A stretch of DNA of 22,081 nt from Casp-actino8 sp001510335 (GCA_027729635.1 JAQCEM010000033.1:1-22081); one strand, 5' to 3'; counted from the first letter of the stretch, positions 5,831 through 14,066 are shown. Program-made: numbers and translations. The notes: generated by a model not told the origin, from the sequence alone.

Positions 5831-7774
5831 CTACCAGCTTCCGCCGCCTCCTCCGCCAAAGCCGCCGCCTCCGCCACTGAAGCCTCCACCAGAGCTGAAA
5901 CCGCTTGAATTTTCAGTGCGGATTGGTGTGTAGGCGGTTGTCGTCGCGTTGTCCCAAATTCGCTGTTGCGGCAGCGTGGCAAACAACAAAGGTGAAGTAC
6001 TCATATTCCATTGCTCGAGTTGTGCCGGTGGCATGGCATTGACCCAAGAGGTCACTGCGTTAAATGCCACTGCATAACCCATGTACTCACGCATTAGTCC
6101 CATACGTTCGGCGGCCTGAGCATGAGCTGCTTCACTTTCGCGGAAGAAGCGTTCAAAACCTTCGGCACGTACGGCGGTGCCGAGACCACGACTCGTGAAC
6201 GAGCCGATCTGACCAGAATGACTGAGACGACCATAAGCGAGGATGATGCCACCGATGAAAAGTGCCGCTGCCGGCAGGAAAAAGTTCAGCGTGTTTGAAC
6301 CCGAGCCAACTCCAGCAGCAAAGATCGCGGAAATAATGATCGTTCCAAAGAGTGCAGCGCAAGCCAGTATTTTTCCGCCCCGGGGGATGGATCCGGCAGT
6401 CAATGTCTTGTTGGTCAGCAAGCCGAGGCCTCGGAGTTGATCGTCTACTTGTTGGACGTAGGTCTTCACTTTTGTTGACAGCGCAGAGTTTCTCTGTGAA
6501 AGTGCGGCCTCGTTTTGGTCGCCGAGCAAAGCAGTCAGCAAGGTGAGTTCGTAACTCTTGACCTGACGCGGTGGCTGATCTATGCGGCCAACGACCCACA
6601 CCTCATTGACTTGAGTGAGCGAGATCACTCCATCGGCAGCAAGATCAACCATTGTTGAAGCCAGCATGCGACTGACATTGACTTTGCTGCCTTCTTTGAT
6701 TCGCAAGAGGCAAGCGGGGTCTAAGTTCACCGGCGGGACAAATTCAACGGGCATGTCCTGTGAGGTAGTGGTTGGCACTATTGATAGTGAGCCCGGCGGT
6801 GGCGGTGGCAAAATTGGTCGTTGCATGCGATCTGCGAGATCAAGAGACATGGGGCCCGAAAAAGTCTCGCTGATTCCAGCAATCGCCAGTGCGCGTTGGC
6901 GACGGTAACGCGTGAGGTTGATCAAGATTGCTCCGACAAGTGCGAGATACATCAACACAATCGCAATCACTGCCGATGGAACTGCTTGTGAACGGTCGAT
7001 CAATGTTGGCGTTGTGTCAAAAGCAGAGCTCGGAAAGTCAATTTCGACAGTGAACGCGCTATCGGGTGCGAGGTTGCTGGCTGAGAACCTTGCGCCGTCA
7101 GGAGTCAGCGTGTTTTCGCTGCAAGGATTCTGCGTATTCATTGCTCCTTGATAGCAACGGGTGTTAAGAGGGCGACTTGGTCCAATCACTGTGTAGGTCA
7201 ACGAGTCAATGCTCTGGCGCCAATCAGTGATCGCGTCAAGGGGCAACGTCGCGACATCGCCATTGATCACAAGTACATTTTCAATTTGGTAACTAAGTTC
7301 GTAGGTGTGGGCATTGGTGATGGTGATGGCAGCATCTCCAATTCGTACATTGACGGCACCACCCAAATCGGAGATCTCGAATAAATCGGGTGTTCCTTCA
7401 GACGTTGCTATTTGCATAGCCCGAATAACGCGGCTTCCTAATCCGTTGTACTCAATAGGGATAGATCTTTCAATGCCACGACGGCCGGTACGGAAGACTT
7501 GAGTGATCTTTTCGGTGATGACGACGGAATGATCGGGTTGAATCTGCGCGATGACATCAAATGAACGAGTCGTATCTTGGAATAACTCTTCTCTAGTACC
7601 AAAGTCTGGATCCCTTGGTTCTGCTTCGGGTTGTGCGAGTGATGATCCTGTTGACCTGTCAATGAGGTTCACCAGGTTTGGGTTAAAAGCTGTCGGGGTG
7701 AGGAAGATTAGTGATGGGGGCACCAGAGTCAAGATCAGAAAAAGAATCTGCCAATGAGACCAGCGTCGTGTCAT
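5831..7774 (-). CDS. DUF2207 domain-containing membrane protein with Gly-rich tail
   Basis: The 647-aa product fits DUF2207 (YciQ-like) proteins, whose function is not known. An N-terminal membrane segment (about 9-26) leads to a large extracytoplasmic beta-rich domain (about 65-250) with two cysteines, C207 and C218, that may pair. A second helix (about 266-288) follows, then a cytoplasmic part beginning with a proline stretch (321-327), and two helices (about 468-515). The protein ends in a glycine-rich tail (624-647) closing in GSW, typical of the family. The TGR region at 96-103 ('RTGRRGIE') matches the conserved 'RGI.R.IP' element. The ATG follows a TATAGT box by exactly six bases (minus strand, 7786-7781). 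The gene stands alone, divergent from tag. Confidence 0.88.
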   Translation of the reverse strand: MTRRWSHWQILFLILTLVPPSLIFLTPTAFNPNLVNLIDRSTGSSLAQPEAEPRDPDFGTREELFQDTTRSFDVIAQIQPDHSVVITEKITQVFRTGRRGIERSIPIEYNGLGSRVIRAMQIATSEGTPDLFEISDLGGAVNVRIGDAAITITNAHTYELSYQIENVLVINGDVATLPLDAITDWRQSIDSLTYTVIGPSRPLNTRCYQGAMNTQNPCSENTLTPDGARFSASNLAPDSAFTVEIDFPSSAFDTTPTLIDRSQAVPSAVIAIVLMYLALVGAILINLTRYRRQRALAIAGISETFSGPMSLDLADRMQRPILPPPPPGSLSIVPTTTSQDMPVEFVPPVNLDPACLLRIKEGSKVNVSRMLASTMVDLAADGVISLTQVNEVWVVGRIDQPPRQVKSYELTLLTALLGDQNEAALSQRNSALSTKVKTYVQQVDDQLRGLGLLTNKTLTAGSIPRGGKILACAALFGTIIISAIFAAGVGSGSNTLNFFLPAAALFIGGIILAYGRLSHSGQIGSFTSRGLGTAVRAEGFERFFRESEAAHAQAAERMGLMREYMGYAVAFNAVTSWVNAMPPAQLEQWNMSTSPLLFATLPQQRIWDNATTTAYTPIRTENSSGFSSGGGFSGGGGGFGGGGGGSW

Positions 7775-7779
7775 ATGTT

Positions 7780-7802
7780 GACTATAGATGGCGACTATAG
7801 AT
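7780..7802. promoter_or_regulatory. Divergent promoter region with a 10-bp direct repeat
   Basis: GACTATAGAT occurs at 7780-7789 and again at 7793-7802. The first copy contains, on the minus strand, TATAGT six bases upstream of the DUF2207 ATG. The second gives TATAGA on the plus strand (7796-7801), seven bases upstream of the ATG at 7809 of tag. The repeat may be duplicated -10 boxes or a binding site. Confidence 0.5.
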
Positions 7803-7808
7803 ATGCAT

Positions 7809-8420
7809 ATGAGTTCAAAAAATGTGGAGCGATGTGGGTGGGGGTCAATGCCGGGATTGATGTCGCACTATCACGACACCGAATGGGGATTTCCTACTGC
7901 AGAAAATTCGCGACTTTTTGAGAAGTTGTGTCTTGAAGGATTTCAAAGCGGTTTGTCGTGGAGCACGATTCTGAATAAGCGAGAGGATTTTCGGCGGGGC
8001 TTCAAGAATTTCGATATCAATAAAGTCTCTCGCTTCACCCAAGCCGATATTGAGCGACTGATGGGCGACGCCTCAATTGTCCGCCATCGAGGCAAGATTG
8101 AGTCCACGATCAATAATGCTCAACGTTGCCGAGAGCTGATCAAAGAGTGCGGGTCGTTAGGTAGGTACATCTGGCAATTTGAGCCGTCACCATCATCGCG
8201 ACCAAAGCGACCCACCGCGGCTGATGTGTCTTCCTTTGTGACCTCTCCAGAATCAATCGCCTTATCGAAAGATCTGAAAAAGCGCGGGTGGAGTTTCGTT
8301 GGCCCAACGACGATGTACGCCTTTATGCAGTCAATGGGGCTCGTGAATGATCATCATGTGGGCTGCTTTGTCTGGAAACAAGTTGAAGGCGCTCGCCGCT
8401 CGTTCGAACGTCCGGTTTGA
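7809..8420 (+). CDS. tag: DNA-3-methyladenine glycosylase I
   Basis: The enzyme removes 3-methyladenine from alkylated DNA, leaving an abasic site for base excision repair. The 203-aa protein carries the Tag zinc snap: C9 in 'RCGWGS', H22 in 'YHDTEWG', and H182 and C186 in 'NDHHVGCF'. E43 in 'CLEGFQSGLSW' matches the conserved purine-recognising glutamate of E. coli Tag, and W26 and W51 are in the expected places. In-frame ATGs exist at 7788, 7803 and 7809. I chose 7809 because it starts nearest the family N-terminus and lies seven bases after TATAGA, consistent with leaderless transcription. No ribosome binding site is seen for any of the three. Confidence 0.93.
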   Translation: MSSKNVERCGWGSMPGLMSHYHDTEWGFPTAENSRLFEKLCLEGFQSGLSWSTILNKREDFRRGFKNFDINKVSRFTQADIERLMGDASIVRHRGKIESTINNAQRCRELIKECGSLGRYIWQFEPSPSSRPKRPTAADVSSFVTSPESIALSKDLKKRGWSFVGPTTMYAFMQSMGLVNDHHVGCFVWKQVEGARRSFERPV

Positions 8421-8485
8421 CTAGATGGTCACCGTCACAATCGTTTGCCACCCACTCATTGGTCTGATCTGAGAAACTATTACCT

Positions 8486-9022
8486 GTGAGTGATCAAATC
8501 GATACCCGAACTGCGTGGCTCAGTCCAGATTTGCTGGCCTCGGTTCGTGCCAATGTGCCTCTCGTATACGTCGATGCCATCCCCGTACGTGTGGACGAAT
8601 CTGGTCGCGTGACCCAGGTGGGTCTGTTGCTCCGAGTTGCTTCTGATGGATCGATTAGCCGCATGTTGGTGTCAGGGCGAGTGTTGTACGGCGAACGTGT
8701 CCGCGATGCTCTCATTCGTCATCTTGAAAAAGACTTGGGGCCGCTTGCGTTACCGAAAGTGCCCACTAACCCTGCGCCATTCACAATCGCCGAGTATTTC
8801 CCCGATCCCGACATCAGTGGTTTTGTCGACCCCCGTCATCACGCGGTGAGTCTTGCTTACGTGGTTCCGGTTTCAGGCGATTGCACTCCAACCCAGCAAG
8901 CACTTGATTTGGCATGGTTCACACCGGCCGAAGCGGCCTCGGCCAAGATTGCGGCCGATATGACAGGTGGGCAAGATCGGCTTCTGCGTTTGGGTCTTGC
9001 TCACGTGGGCGAACTTCCGTAA
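8486..9022 (+). CDS. DUF4916 / NUDIX-like protein
   Basis: The 178-aa product resembles the actinobacterial DUF4916 family, related to NUDIX hydrolases. Conserved-looking blocks are 'GRVLYGERVRDALIRHLE' (64-81), 'PFTIAEYFPDP' (98-108) and 'HHAVSLAYVVPV' (118-129). The NUDIX box is degenerate. G64 and E70 have the right spacing, but the RE pair is R78-H79 and the EE pair is K82-D83. Normal metal-dependent hydrolysis is therefore doubtful; as far as I recall this is typical of the family. The start is GTG at 8486, and no clear -10 box or ribosome binding site could be assigned. It stands between tag and a convergent unknown gene. No function is proposed. Confidence 0.75.
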   Translation: MSDQIDTRTAWLSPDLLASVRANVPLVYVDAIPVRVDESGRVTQVGLLLRVASDGSISRMLVSGRVLYGERVRDALIRHLEKDLGPLALPKVPTNPAPFTIAEYFPDPDISGFVDPRHHAVSLAYVVPVSGDCTPTQQALDLAWFTPAEAASAKIAADMTGGQDRLLRLGLAHVGELP

Positions 9023-9040
9023 GTAGATTTTACATTACGG
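9017..9040. terminator. Possible weak bidirectional hairpin between convergent genes
   Basis: CCGTAA (9017-9022) pairs with TTACGG (9035-9040), and GTA/TAC inside can extend the stem with a bulge. It overlaps the TAA stop of the DUF4916 gene and lies eight bases from the end of the convergent 106-aa gene. The flanking T-rich stretches are short, so the call is tentative. Confidence 0.35.
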
Positions 9041-9047
9041 GCCGATT

Positions 9048-9368
9048 TTACTTGACGGTTCGTTTCTTACGTACGCGGCGAGCAGTTTTGTCAGTCGTCA
9101 GGTGTGACACCACTTTGGTCTGATCGTCAACGTCAATAGTGATTCCATCGGCATCAATATCTTCGGGTTCGCCTGATGCTTCCCAGATCACTGCACCTTC
9201 GTCTTTGGGTTTACGTCCCAGTACTTTGTCGACTCCGAGCATGGCGCTAAAGACCATTGCGCCGATTGTCCCGTGACGAGCGCGGGCTCGATCGAGTTGA
9301 TTCTGAATTGAGTCGGTCGGATCAATGGGAGCAACCGGTTCAGCGTCGTCGGGCTCTTGCTGGCTCAT
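9048..9368 (-). CDS. Small charged hypothetical protein
   Basis: I do not recognise this 106-aa protein. The N-terminus is acidic and disordered-looking (1-20). A short amphipathic stretch with small residues follows, 'GTIGAMVFSAMLGVDKVLG' (33-51), then an acidic segment rich in Asp and Glu (57-82). The tail is strongly basic, 'RRVRKKRTVK' (97-106). There is no signal peptide, and the hydrophobic stretch is too weak to call a membrane helix. The ATG at 9366-9368 has TACGGT on the minus strand eight bases upstream. Its start region is divergent from the Nei-like gene. It may be a small actinobacterial housekeeping accessory, but nothing in the sequence names a function. Confidence 0.6.
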   Translation of the reverse strand: MSQQEPDDAEPVAPIDPTDSIQNQLDRARARHGTIGAMVFSAMLGVDKVLGRKPKDEGAVIWEASGEPEDIDADGITIDVDDQTKVVSHLTTDKTARRVRKKRTVK

Positions 9369-9425
9369 GCACGGATACCGTATCGGTTTTCCTGCAGTAT
9401 GCCCATCTATGGGACTTGGGTGATT

Positions 9426-9437
9426 TATTCTTTCAAT
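9426..9437 (+). promoter_or_regulatory. -10 box of a leaderless promoter (Nei-like gene)
   Basis: TATTCT (9426-9431) is followed by six bases and the ATG at 9438. This spacing places the transcription start on the A of the ATG and decides between the in-frame starts at 9357, 9399, 9438 and 9444. No ribosome binding site precedes the ATG. Confidence 0.55.
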
Positions 9438-10328
9438 ATGGTGATGCGTAAAAAGACAAATCGCACGGTGGCCGCCATGCGTACTGCGCTCGTAGGGTCG
9501 CCAACCTTGCGTTTTGACGCCATGTCAACCATTGGTCCTGCTCCAGTCGAAAGAAGTGTGATTGAAAGTGTCACCCTAAAGGGCCGCGAAATTTTGGTGC
9601 AGTGGGACGACGGAATTGTCTTGTCAACCTCACTGCGATTGAGTGGAGAATGGCATTTGTACCGCTCTGGTCAGATGTGGCGCAAAGAAACGTATAGGGC
9701 CCGCGTCGTGATTGAGGTTGCGGGCTGGGTAGCCGTTTGCTTTGACGCTCCGATTGTCGAGACTTATCGTCAACCCGATCGCAAACGTCATCCACAATCT
9801 GGTGGAGTAGGTCCGAATATCGCTAGCGAACAAACCGATCTGTCGGGATGCACACAACGTCTCCTTGATTATCGCTACGCCGATGCCATGATCTCTGACG
9901 TCTTGATGGATGAGTCAGTCATGAGTGGTTTTGGAAATGTTGCACGAAGCGAAACTTTGTGGGCAGTTGGATTGAGCCCGTTTGCCAAGATGGCAGATCT
10001 TTCGTACGAGGAATGTGCGGTGTTGATTGAAACAGCATCACGAATCGTGCAGAGTGATCCTGAAACTTCGCCATCGGTATACGGACGTAATGGTCAACAA
10101 TGCATCCGTTGCCGCGGAACAGTTGAGTTCAAGATTGTCGGTGCCTCGCGACGAAATCTGTATTGGTGCCCAGATTGTCAAGGTCGCTTAGATCGTCGAT
10201 TGATTCCGAACAATTTGTTGCAAGGTGATCACACACCGACCCACCCTGCTGAGTTGCTCTATTTTTCGGATGCGGTTGCTGCTCGCAAACGGCACAAAAT
10301 CTTTGATGATTTGCATCAACTGGGCTAA
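9438..10328 (+). CDS. Fpg/Nei family DNA glycosylase homologue lacking key catalytic residues
   Basis: The 296-aa product aligns by eye along its whole length with actinobacterial Nei2-type glycosylases, which excise oxidised bases. 'LRLSGEWHLY' (66-75), 'YRARVVIEVAGWVAVCFDAP' (86-105) and 'SVMSGFGNVARSE' (160-172) are family blocks. The C-terminal zinc finger is complete (C222, C225, C244, C247), with arginines at 238-239 for DNA contact. The expected N-terminal MPEGDT is instead MVMRKKT, so the Pro2 nucleophile and Glu3 are absent. The conserved lysine in 'GKHLL' is R50, and the histidine before 'LRxSG' is S65. It may bind DNA lesions without cutting, or use Val2 as NEIL3 does. The start at 9438 rests on the TATTCT box and on this alignment; family residues were recalled from memory. 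Confidence 0.85.
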   Translation: MVMRKKTNRTVAAMRTALVGSPTLRFDAMSTIGPAPVERSVIESVTLKGREILVQWDDGIVLSTSLRLSGEWHLYRSGQMWRKETYRARVVIEVAGWVAVCFDAPIVETYRQPDRKRHPQSGGVGPNIASEQTDLSGCTQRLLDYRYADAMISDVLMDESVMSGFGNVARSETLWAVGLSPFAKMADLSYEECAVLIETASRIVQSDPETSPSVYGRNGQQCIRCRGTVEFKIVGASRRNLYWCPDCQGRLDRRLIPNNLLQGDHTPTHPAELLYFSDAVAARKRHKIFDDLHQLG

Positions 10329-10353
10329 AGCGCCGCAGTTTCAAGCCCGTGAT

Positions 10354-10743
10354 TTAGGCCCGGCCCATCACTTTGTCAACAGTGATCTCAACGACAACTC
10401 GATCTTCGCGAACTTTTGGCTGGCGATAGCGGTCCGCATACGCTTCAACTGCTTTGGCGACAATGTCGGCTTCGGTGCGTAGGCGTACTGTTCCTTCAAA
10501 GGTGATCCAACGGCCGCGATCAACCTGACTCACGACGGCACGGCCACCTAAAGCTGCATGCCGGGCTTTCATTGACTTTGCAAACGTAATCACTCGAACG
10601 ATGTTGTTGTCGGCATCAAAAGTGAACCCAACTGGGACAACATGTGGTGAACCGTCGGGGCGCAGCGTTGTCAAAGTCGCCAAGTGATTTTCTTGAATGA
10701 ATTCAAGTTGGCTTGCGGTGAGGTCAGAAGATTGAAAACTCAT
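10354..10743 (-). CDS. PPOX-fold (pyridoxamine 5'-phosphate oxidase-like) F420/FMN-binding protein
   Basis: At 129 aa this is the size of the split-barrel PPOX proteins common in actinobacteria (Rv1155-like, TIGR03618 type), which bind F420 or FMN and reduce or sequester small molecules. The N-terminal helix and first strands, 'FIQENHLATLTTLRPDGSPH' (15-34), are characteristic, followed by 'VVPVGFTFD' (35-43), and 'GRAVVSQVDRGRWITFEGTV' (67-86) matches the central strands. The gene begins nine bases after the stop of the large permease gene and is probably the last of a three-gene operon. AAGGG upstream of the ATG may serve as ribosome binding site. Whether it uses F420 or flavin cannot be decided here, and a link to the transporter is only positional. 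Confidence 0.85.
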   Translation of the reverse strand: MSFQSSDLTASQLEFIQENHLATLTTLRPDGSPHVVPVGFTFDADNNIVRVITFAKSMKARHAALGGRAVVSQVDRGRWITFEGTVRLRTEADIVAKAVEAYADRYRQPKVREDRVVVEITVDKVMGRA

Positions 10744-10752
10744 ATGGCGCCC

Positions 10753-13317
10753 TTAGTGAGTAGCAATGGCATCGAGAATGTCGAGCTTTGCTGCCCGACG
10801 TGCTGGGAAGATCGCTGCGAAAATTCCAACGACGATTGAGGCGATCAGAATCGTCACAATCGTGTTGATCGGAACAACTGTGGCTGTCACAAATGAATCG
10901 GGGAGGGCGATGGCAACTGCAATACCTAACGGGATACCAACGACGATTCCGAGTGTTGCACCAAATACCGAAACGATGATCGCTTCCCACCTGACAGAGC
11001 GCTTCAAATGTCGACGACTCATGCCAACTGCACGCAACAAACCAAATTCTCGAGTTCGTTCAAACACCGACAAGGCCATGGTGTTGGCGATACCAAGAAT
11101 GGCAATAAAGATGGCGAAAATCAACAGGCCATACACGATGGCTAACAGTTGATTGAGTTGGTCTTCTTGGCTCTTTTGGAATTCGGCCTGATCTTGGACT
11201 TCGGCGCTCGGGAAATCGGCGGCGACTTTCTCTACTGCAGCGCGGGCATCCTCAATGGAGATTCCATCGGCAATTTTCGCACCGATAAAGAAGTCAACCG
11301 GGGGAGCAGATGAAACTTTGCCGAGAGTATCAAGGCCGATGAGCCAGTTGCCGGCAACTGATGAGTCGGCGTAAATGCCACCGACTGTCAGCGTTGATCT
11401 TTTCCCATTTTGCCAAGTGATATCGACGGTGTCGCCAACGTCGACGTTGAGATCACGGGCGGGATCTAGATACAACAGAATGTCGCCGTCGGCGAGGCTG
11501 TCAATTGATCCCTTTTGAATATCAATGTCGACGAGATCTCCTATTTCGGGCTTGACTGCACCAATTTGCTTTTCTTCACCATTGACAAGCGCCACCGTGG
11601 CGCGGAATGGACTGACCGAACCAAGTTCGGGCAGTTCGGCAAGTCGTTCAGCAAATGCCACTGGTAGGCCTTGGAAACTTAAGTTAGTGACGAAGAAATC
11701 GGCAGTGACCGAGGCTTTGAGCTGATCGGTGAACGACTTCTTCACCGATGAGGCAACGACTGAGACCATGCTCACCAATGCCAGTCCAACCATCAGCGCC
11801 GACGCGGTTGAAGCAGTGCGGCGGGGAGTGCGTTGTGCATTGCGACTAGCGAGTCGGCCGGGCACTGAATTTGTCATGGGGCGAAGCGGGAAAGGCAAGA
11901 TCCGACTAATGATTCGACTGACTGGTGCGGCAATGGTGGTTGACAAACTGGCAACACCAAGGAATAAAAACACTGCACCAATTGCCGACCCACCAAGTGT
12001 TCCGACAGTTCCGCCTGGTTGCACGAAGAGTCCGACGCTAAAGAGTGCGATTCCGGCTGCGAGCGTAGCAATACCCACGATCAGTCGCTTGCTGCGTTGA
12101 AGGGCCGAGAAACCGAGTTCTGGACGCATGGCGGCAACGGGAGGAATGCGTCCTGCTCGCAAGGCTGGGATAATTGCTGCGGCCAAAGTGACACCAATTC
12201 CGATCACGATGGACAAGATGACGGTTCGACTTGAGATCAACAAATCGGCTGCGGGGAACGCCGCGCCAGCAGCGTTGAATGCAAAAGTAATGCCTTTGGC
12301 AACACCGAGTCCGCCGACGAGGCCAAGACCAGTGGCGATGATCCCCACAACAAGACCTTCGCCGATAATCATTTGGTGAATTTGTCGAGTGCTTGCGCCG
12401 ACGGCACGCATTAACGCAAGCTCGCGTAGTCGTTGGCTCACGATGATCGCGAAGGTGTTGAAGATTAAGAAGGCACTCACAAACAATGAAATTCCCGCGA
12501 AGCCCAAAAGAACTTTGCCAAAGATGTCAATGATTTCGTTGATCGCACCAGCCGTCTCTTGTGCCGACTGCTCACCAGTGATGACCTCGTAGCCAGATGG
12601 CAAGACTTCTTCAATCGCCTTCTGTATATCGCCACGCGTCGCGACTGGCGTGAGCCCAACATAAATACTGTCGGCTTTATTGTCGGCGCCCAAAAACTCA
12701 TTCGCAGTGATCGGGTCGAAAGCGGAAACGCTTGCTCCTCCACCACCCGAAGTTGATCCAGTTCCGGTGAGACCAACAAGTGTGAACTCGCCCTTGCCGA
12801 TTGGGCCAACCAGCGTGACTTTGTCACCTACGACATATCCGGCACGTTTGGCTGATGCCTTATCTATGGCAACTTTGCCAGATTCAGTGGGAAGGACCCC
12901 TTCAAGAAGTGTTCGGCCGTCGAGTCCGTCGGGGCCGGTCCAACTAATACCAAATGCTGGGCCAGATGTTTGTAATGGCTCACCGTTGGACTTGATGATT
13001 GTGGCTTGGCGAAGGAGATTGGCTTCAACGAGTCGGACTCCATCGAGTGCAGCAATATCTTTCATGAGCGAGATGTCAACAGGATCACGTTCGGCCCGTG
13101 CAGAATCACCAAAGGCAATCTTCGTGCGAATTTCGAGATCAACTTCGCCGCGCAACTCGACGAACAAGTTATTGATTGCGCTTTTGACACTGTCGGTCAG
13201 AATGAATGCACCCGACACAAATGCGACGCCACTGACGACGGCAAGAATAGTTAAAAGGATCCGAAACTTGCGCGCAAGAACACCGCGCAATGTAAGTCGA
13301 ACAACGGGGGAGGACAT
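10753..13317 (-). CDS. ABC transporter permease with two FtsX domains (MacB/LolCE superfamily)
   Basis: The 854-aa permease begins with a membrane helix (about 17-42) and an extracytoplasmic domain (about 45-260). The first FtsX-type core (about 266-390) has 'QRLRELALMRAVGASTRQ' at its coupling region. Further helices fill the middle, then a second extracytoplasmic domain and a C-terminal FtsX core (about 730-850) with 'ERTREFGLLRAVGMSRRH'. This double layout is typical of actinobacterial mechanotransmission-type permeases used in lipoprotein, lipid or antimicrobial peptide handling rather than simple solute import. ATG codons lie at 13320 and 13317 and a TTG at 13323. GGGAG sits six bases from the one at 13317, so I chose it. 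The gene follows its ATPase with coupled translation. The cargo is unknown. Confidence 0.9.
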   Translation of the reverse strand: MSSPVVRLTLRGVLARKFRILLTILAVVSGVAFVSGAFILTDSVKSAINNLFVELRGEVDLEIRTKIAFGDSARAERDPVDISLMKDIAALDGVRLVEANLLRQATIIKSNGEPLQTSGPAFGISWTGPDGLDGRTLLEGVLPTESGKVAIDKASAKRAGYVVGDKVTLVGPIGKGEFTLVGLTGTGSTSGGGGASVSAFDPITANEFLGADNKADSIYVGLTPVATRGDIQKAIEEVLPSGYEVITGEQSAQETAGAINEIIDIFGKVLLGFAGISLFVSAFLIFNTFAIIVSQRLRELALMRAVGASTRQIHQMIIGEGLVVGIIATGLGLVGGLGVAKGITFAFNAAGAAFPAADLLISSRTVILSIVIGIGVTLAAAIIPALRAGRIPPVAAMRPELGFSALQRSKRLIVGIATLAAGIALFSVGLFVQPGGTVGTLGGSAIGAVFLFLGVASLSTTIAAPVSRIISRILPFPLRPMTNSVPGRLASRNAQRTPRRTASTASALMVGLALVSMVSVVASSVKKSFTDQLKASVTADFFVTNLSFQGLPVAFAERLAELPELGSVSPFRATVALVNGEEKQIGAVKPEIGDLVDIDIQKGSIDSLADGDILLYLDPARDLNVDVGDTVDITWQNGKRSTLTVGGIYADSSVAGNWLIGLDTLGKVSSAPPVDFFIGAKIADGISIEDARAAVEKVAADFPSAEVQDQAEFQKSQEDQLNQLLAIVYGLLIFAIFIAILGIANTMALSVFERTREFGLLRAVGMSRRHLKRSVRWEAIIVSVFGATLGIVVGIPLGIAVAIALPDSFVTATVVPINTIVTILIASIVVGIFAAIFPARRAAKLDILDAIATH

Positions 13318-13319
13318 CA

Positions 13320-14060
13320 TCAACTCCCGAGATGTTTCATGCGATCAAGGACTAGCTCCGCAGTTGGGTTTTCAACTTCGTCAACAACTTTTCCGTCGGC
13401 CAAGAAGATCACTCGATCGGCATACCCTGCGGCGACGGGATCGTGGGTCACCATCACAATGGTTTGATTCAAGTCGGTAACTGCATACTTCATGAAGGCC
13501 AAAATTTCGGCACCAGTTTTGCTGTCAAGGTTTCCGGTTGGTTCGTCAGCAAAAATGATTTGTGGGCGACTCGCCAGCGCTCGTGCAACGGCAACACGCT
13601 GTTGCTGACCACCAGAGAGTTCGCTTGGGCGATGACTTAAGCGATTGCGCAAATTCATTTTGTCAACAACCGTGTCAAGCCATTCCTGGTCGGGCTTGAT
13701 TCCGCCTAAGTCCATTGGAAGGGTGATGTTTTCAAGAGCGGACAACGTTGGAATCAAGTTGTATGCCTGGAAGATGAAACCAACCTTTTCGCGACGTAAT
13801 GAAGTGAGTTGTTTGTCATCAAGTTGTGCAAGGTCGGTATCGCCGATGATGACGCGACCACTCGTGAGCGAATCAAGGCCAGCGAGGCAGTGCATCAATG
13901 TGCTTTTGCCCGAACCAGACGGTCCCATGATCGCGGTGAATTGACCGAGTGCGAAATCAACCGTGACATCATCGAGGGCACGAACTTCGCTGTCGTCTTT
14001 TCCGTAAATCTTGGAGGCATTGATGGCACCGGCAGCGGCCGAAGTTGAAACTTGAGTCAT
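13320..14060 (-). CDS. ABC transporter ATP-binding protein (MacB/LolD type)
   Basis: This 246-aa ATPase powers the downstream permease. Walker A is 'GPSGSGKST' (46-54), the Q-loop is 'FQAYNLIPTLSALENI' (97-112), the ABC signature is 'LSGGQQQR' (148-155), Walker B is 'IIFADEP' (168-174), and the H-loop is H206. 'QAYNLIPTLSALENI' and 'EPTGNLDS' are typical of the MacB/LolD/FtsE branch. The ATG at 14058-14060 has TAGAAT exactly six bases upstream (minus strand), and the same six bases read AGAGGT, so either leaderless or Shine-Dalgarno initiation is possible. The stop lies within three bases of the permease start. With the permease and PPOX genes it forms the operon 14060 to 10354. Confidence 0.94.
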   Translation of the reverse strand: MTQVSTSAAAGAINASKIYGKDDSEVRALDDVTVDFALGQFTAIMGPSGSGKSTLMHCLAGLDSLTSGRVIIGDTDLAQLDDKQLTSLRREKVGFIFQAYNLIPTLSALENITLPMDLGGIKPDQEWLDTVVDKMNLRNRLSHRPSELSGGQQQRVAVARALASRPQIIFADEPTGNLDSKTGAEILAFMKYAVTDLNQTIVMVTHDPVAAGYADRVIFLADGKVVDEVENPTAELVLDRMKHLGS

Positions 14061-14066
14061 ACCTCT

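Noticed and set aside
5835..5905. Repetitive GC-rich stretch that looks like a simple repeat
   Set aside because: It is the coding sequence for the glycine-rich tail of the DUF2207 protein, a known family trait.
10326..10375. GGGCT/AGCCC and GGCC-rich inverted repeats between the Nei-like and PPOX genes
   Set aside because: Stems are only about five base pairs with a large loop and no T-run, so I could not support a terminator.
12680..13480. 266-aa open frame on the plus strand opposite the ABC permease and ATPase
   Set aside because: It is low-complexity and crosses two well-supported minus-strand genes; it has no start signal.
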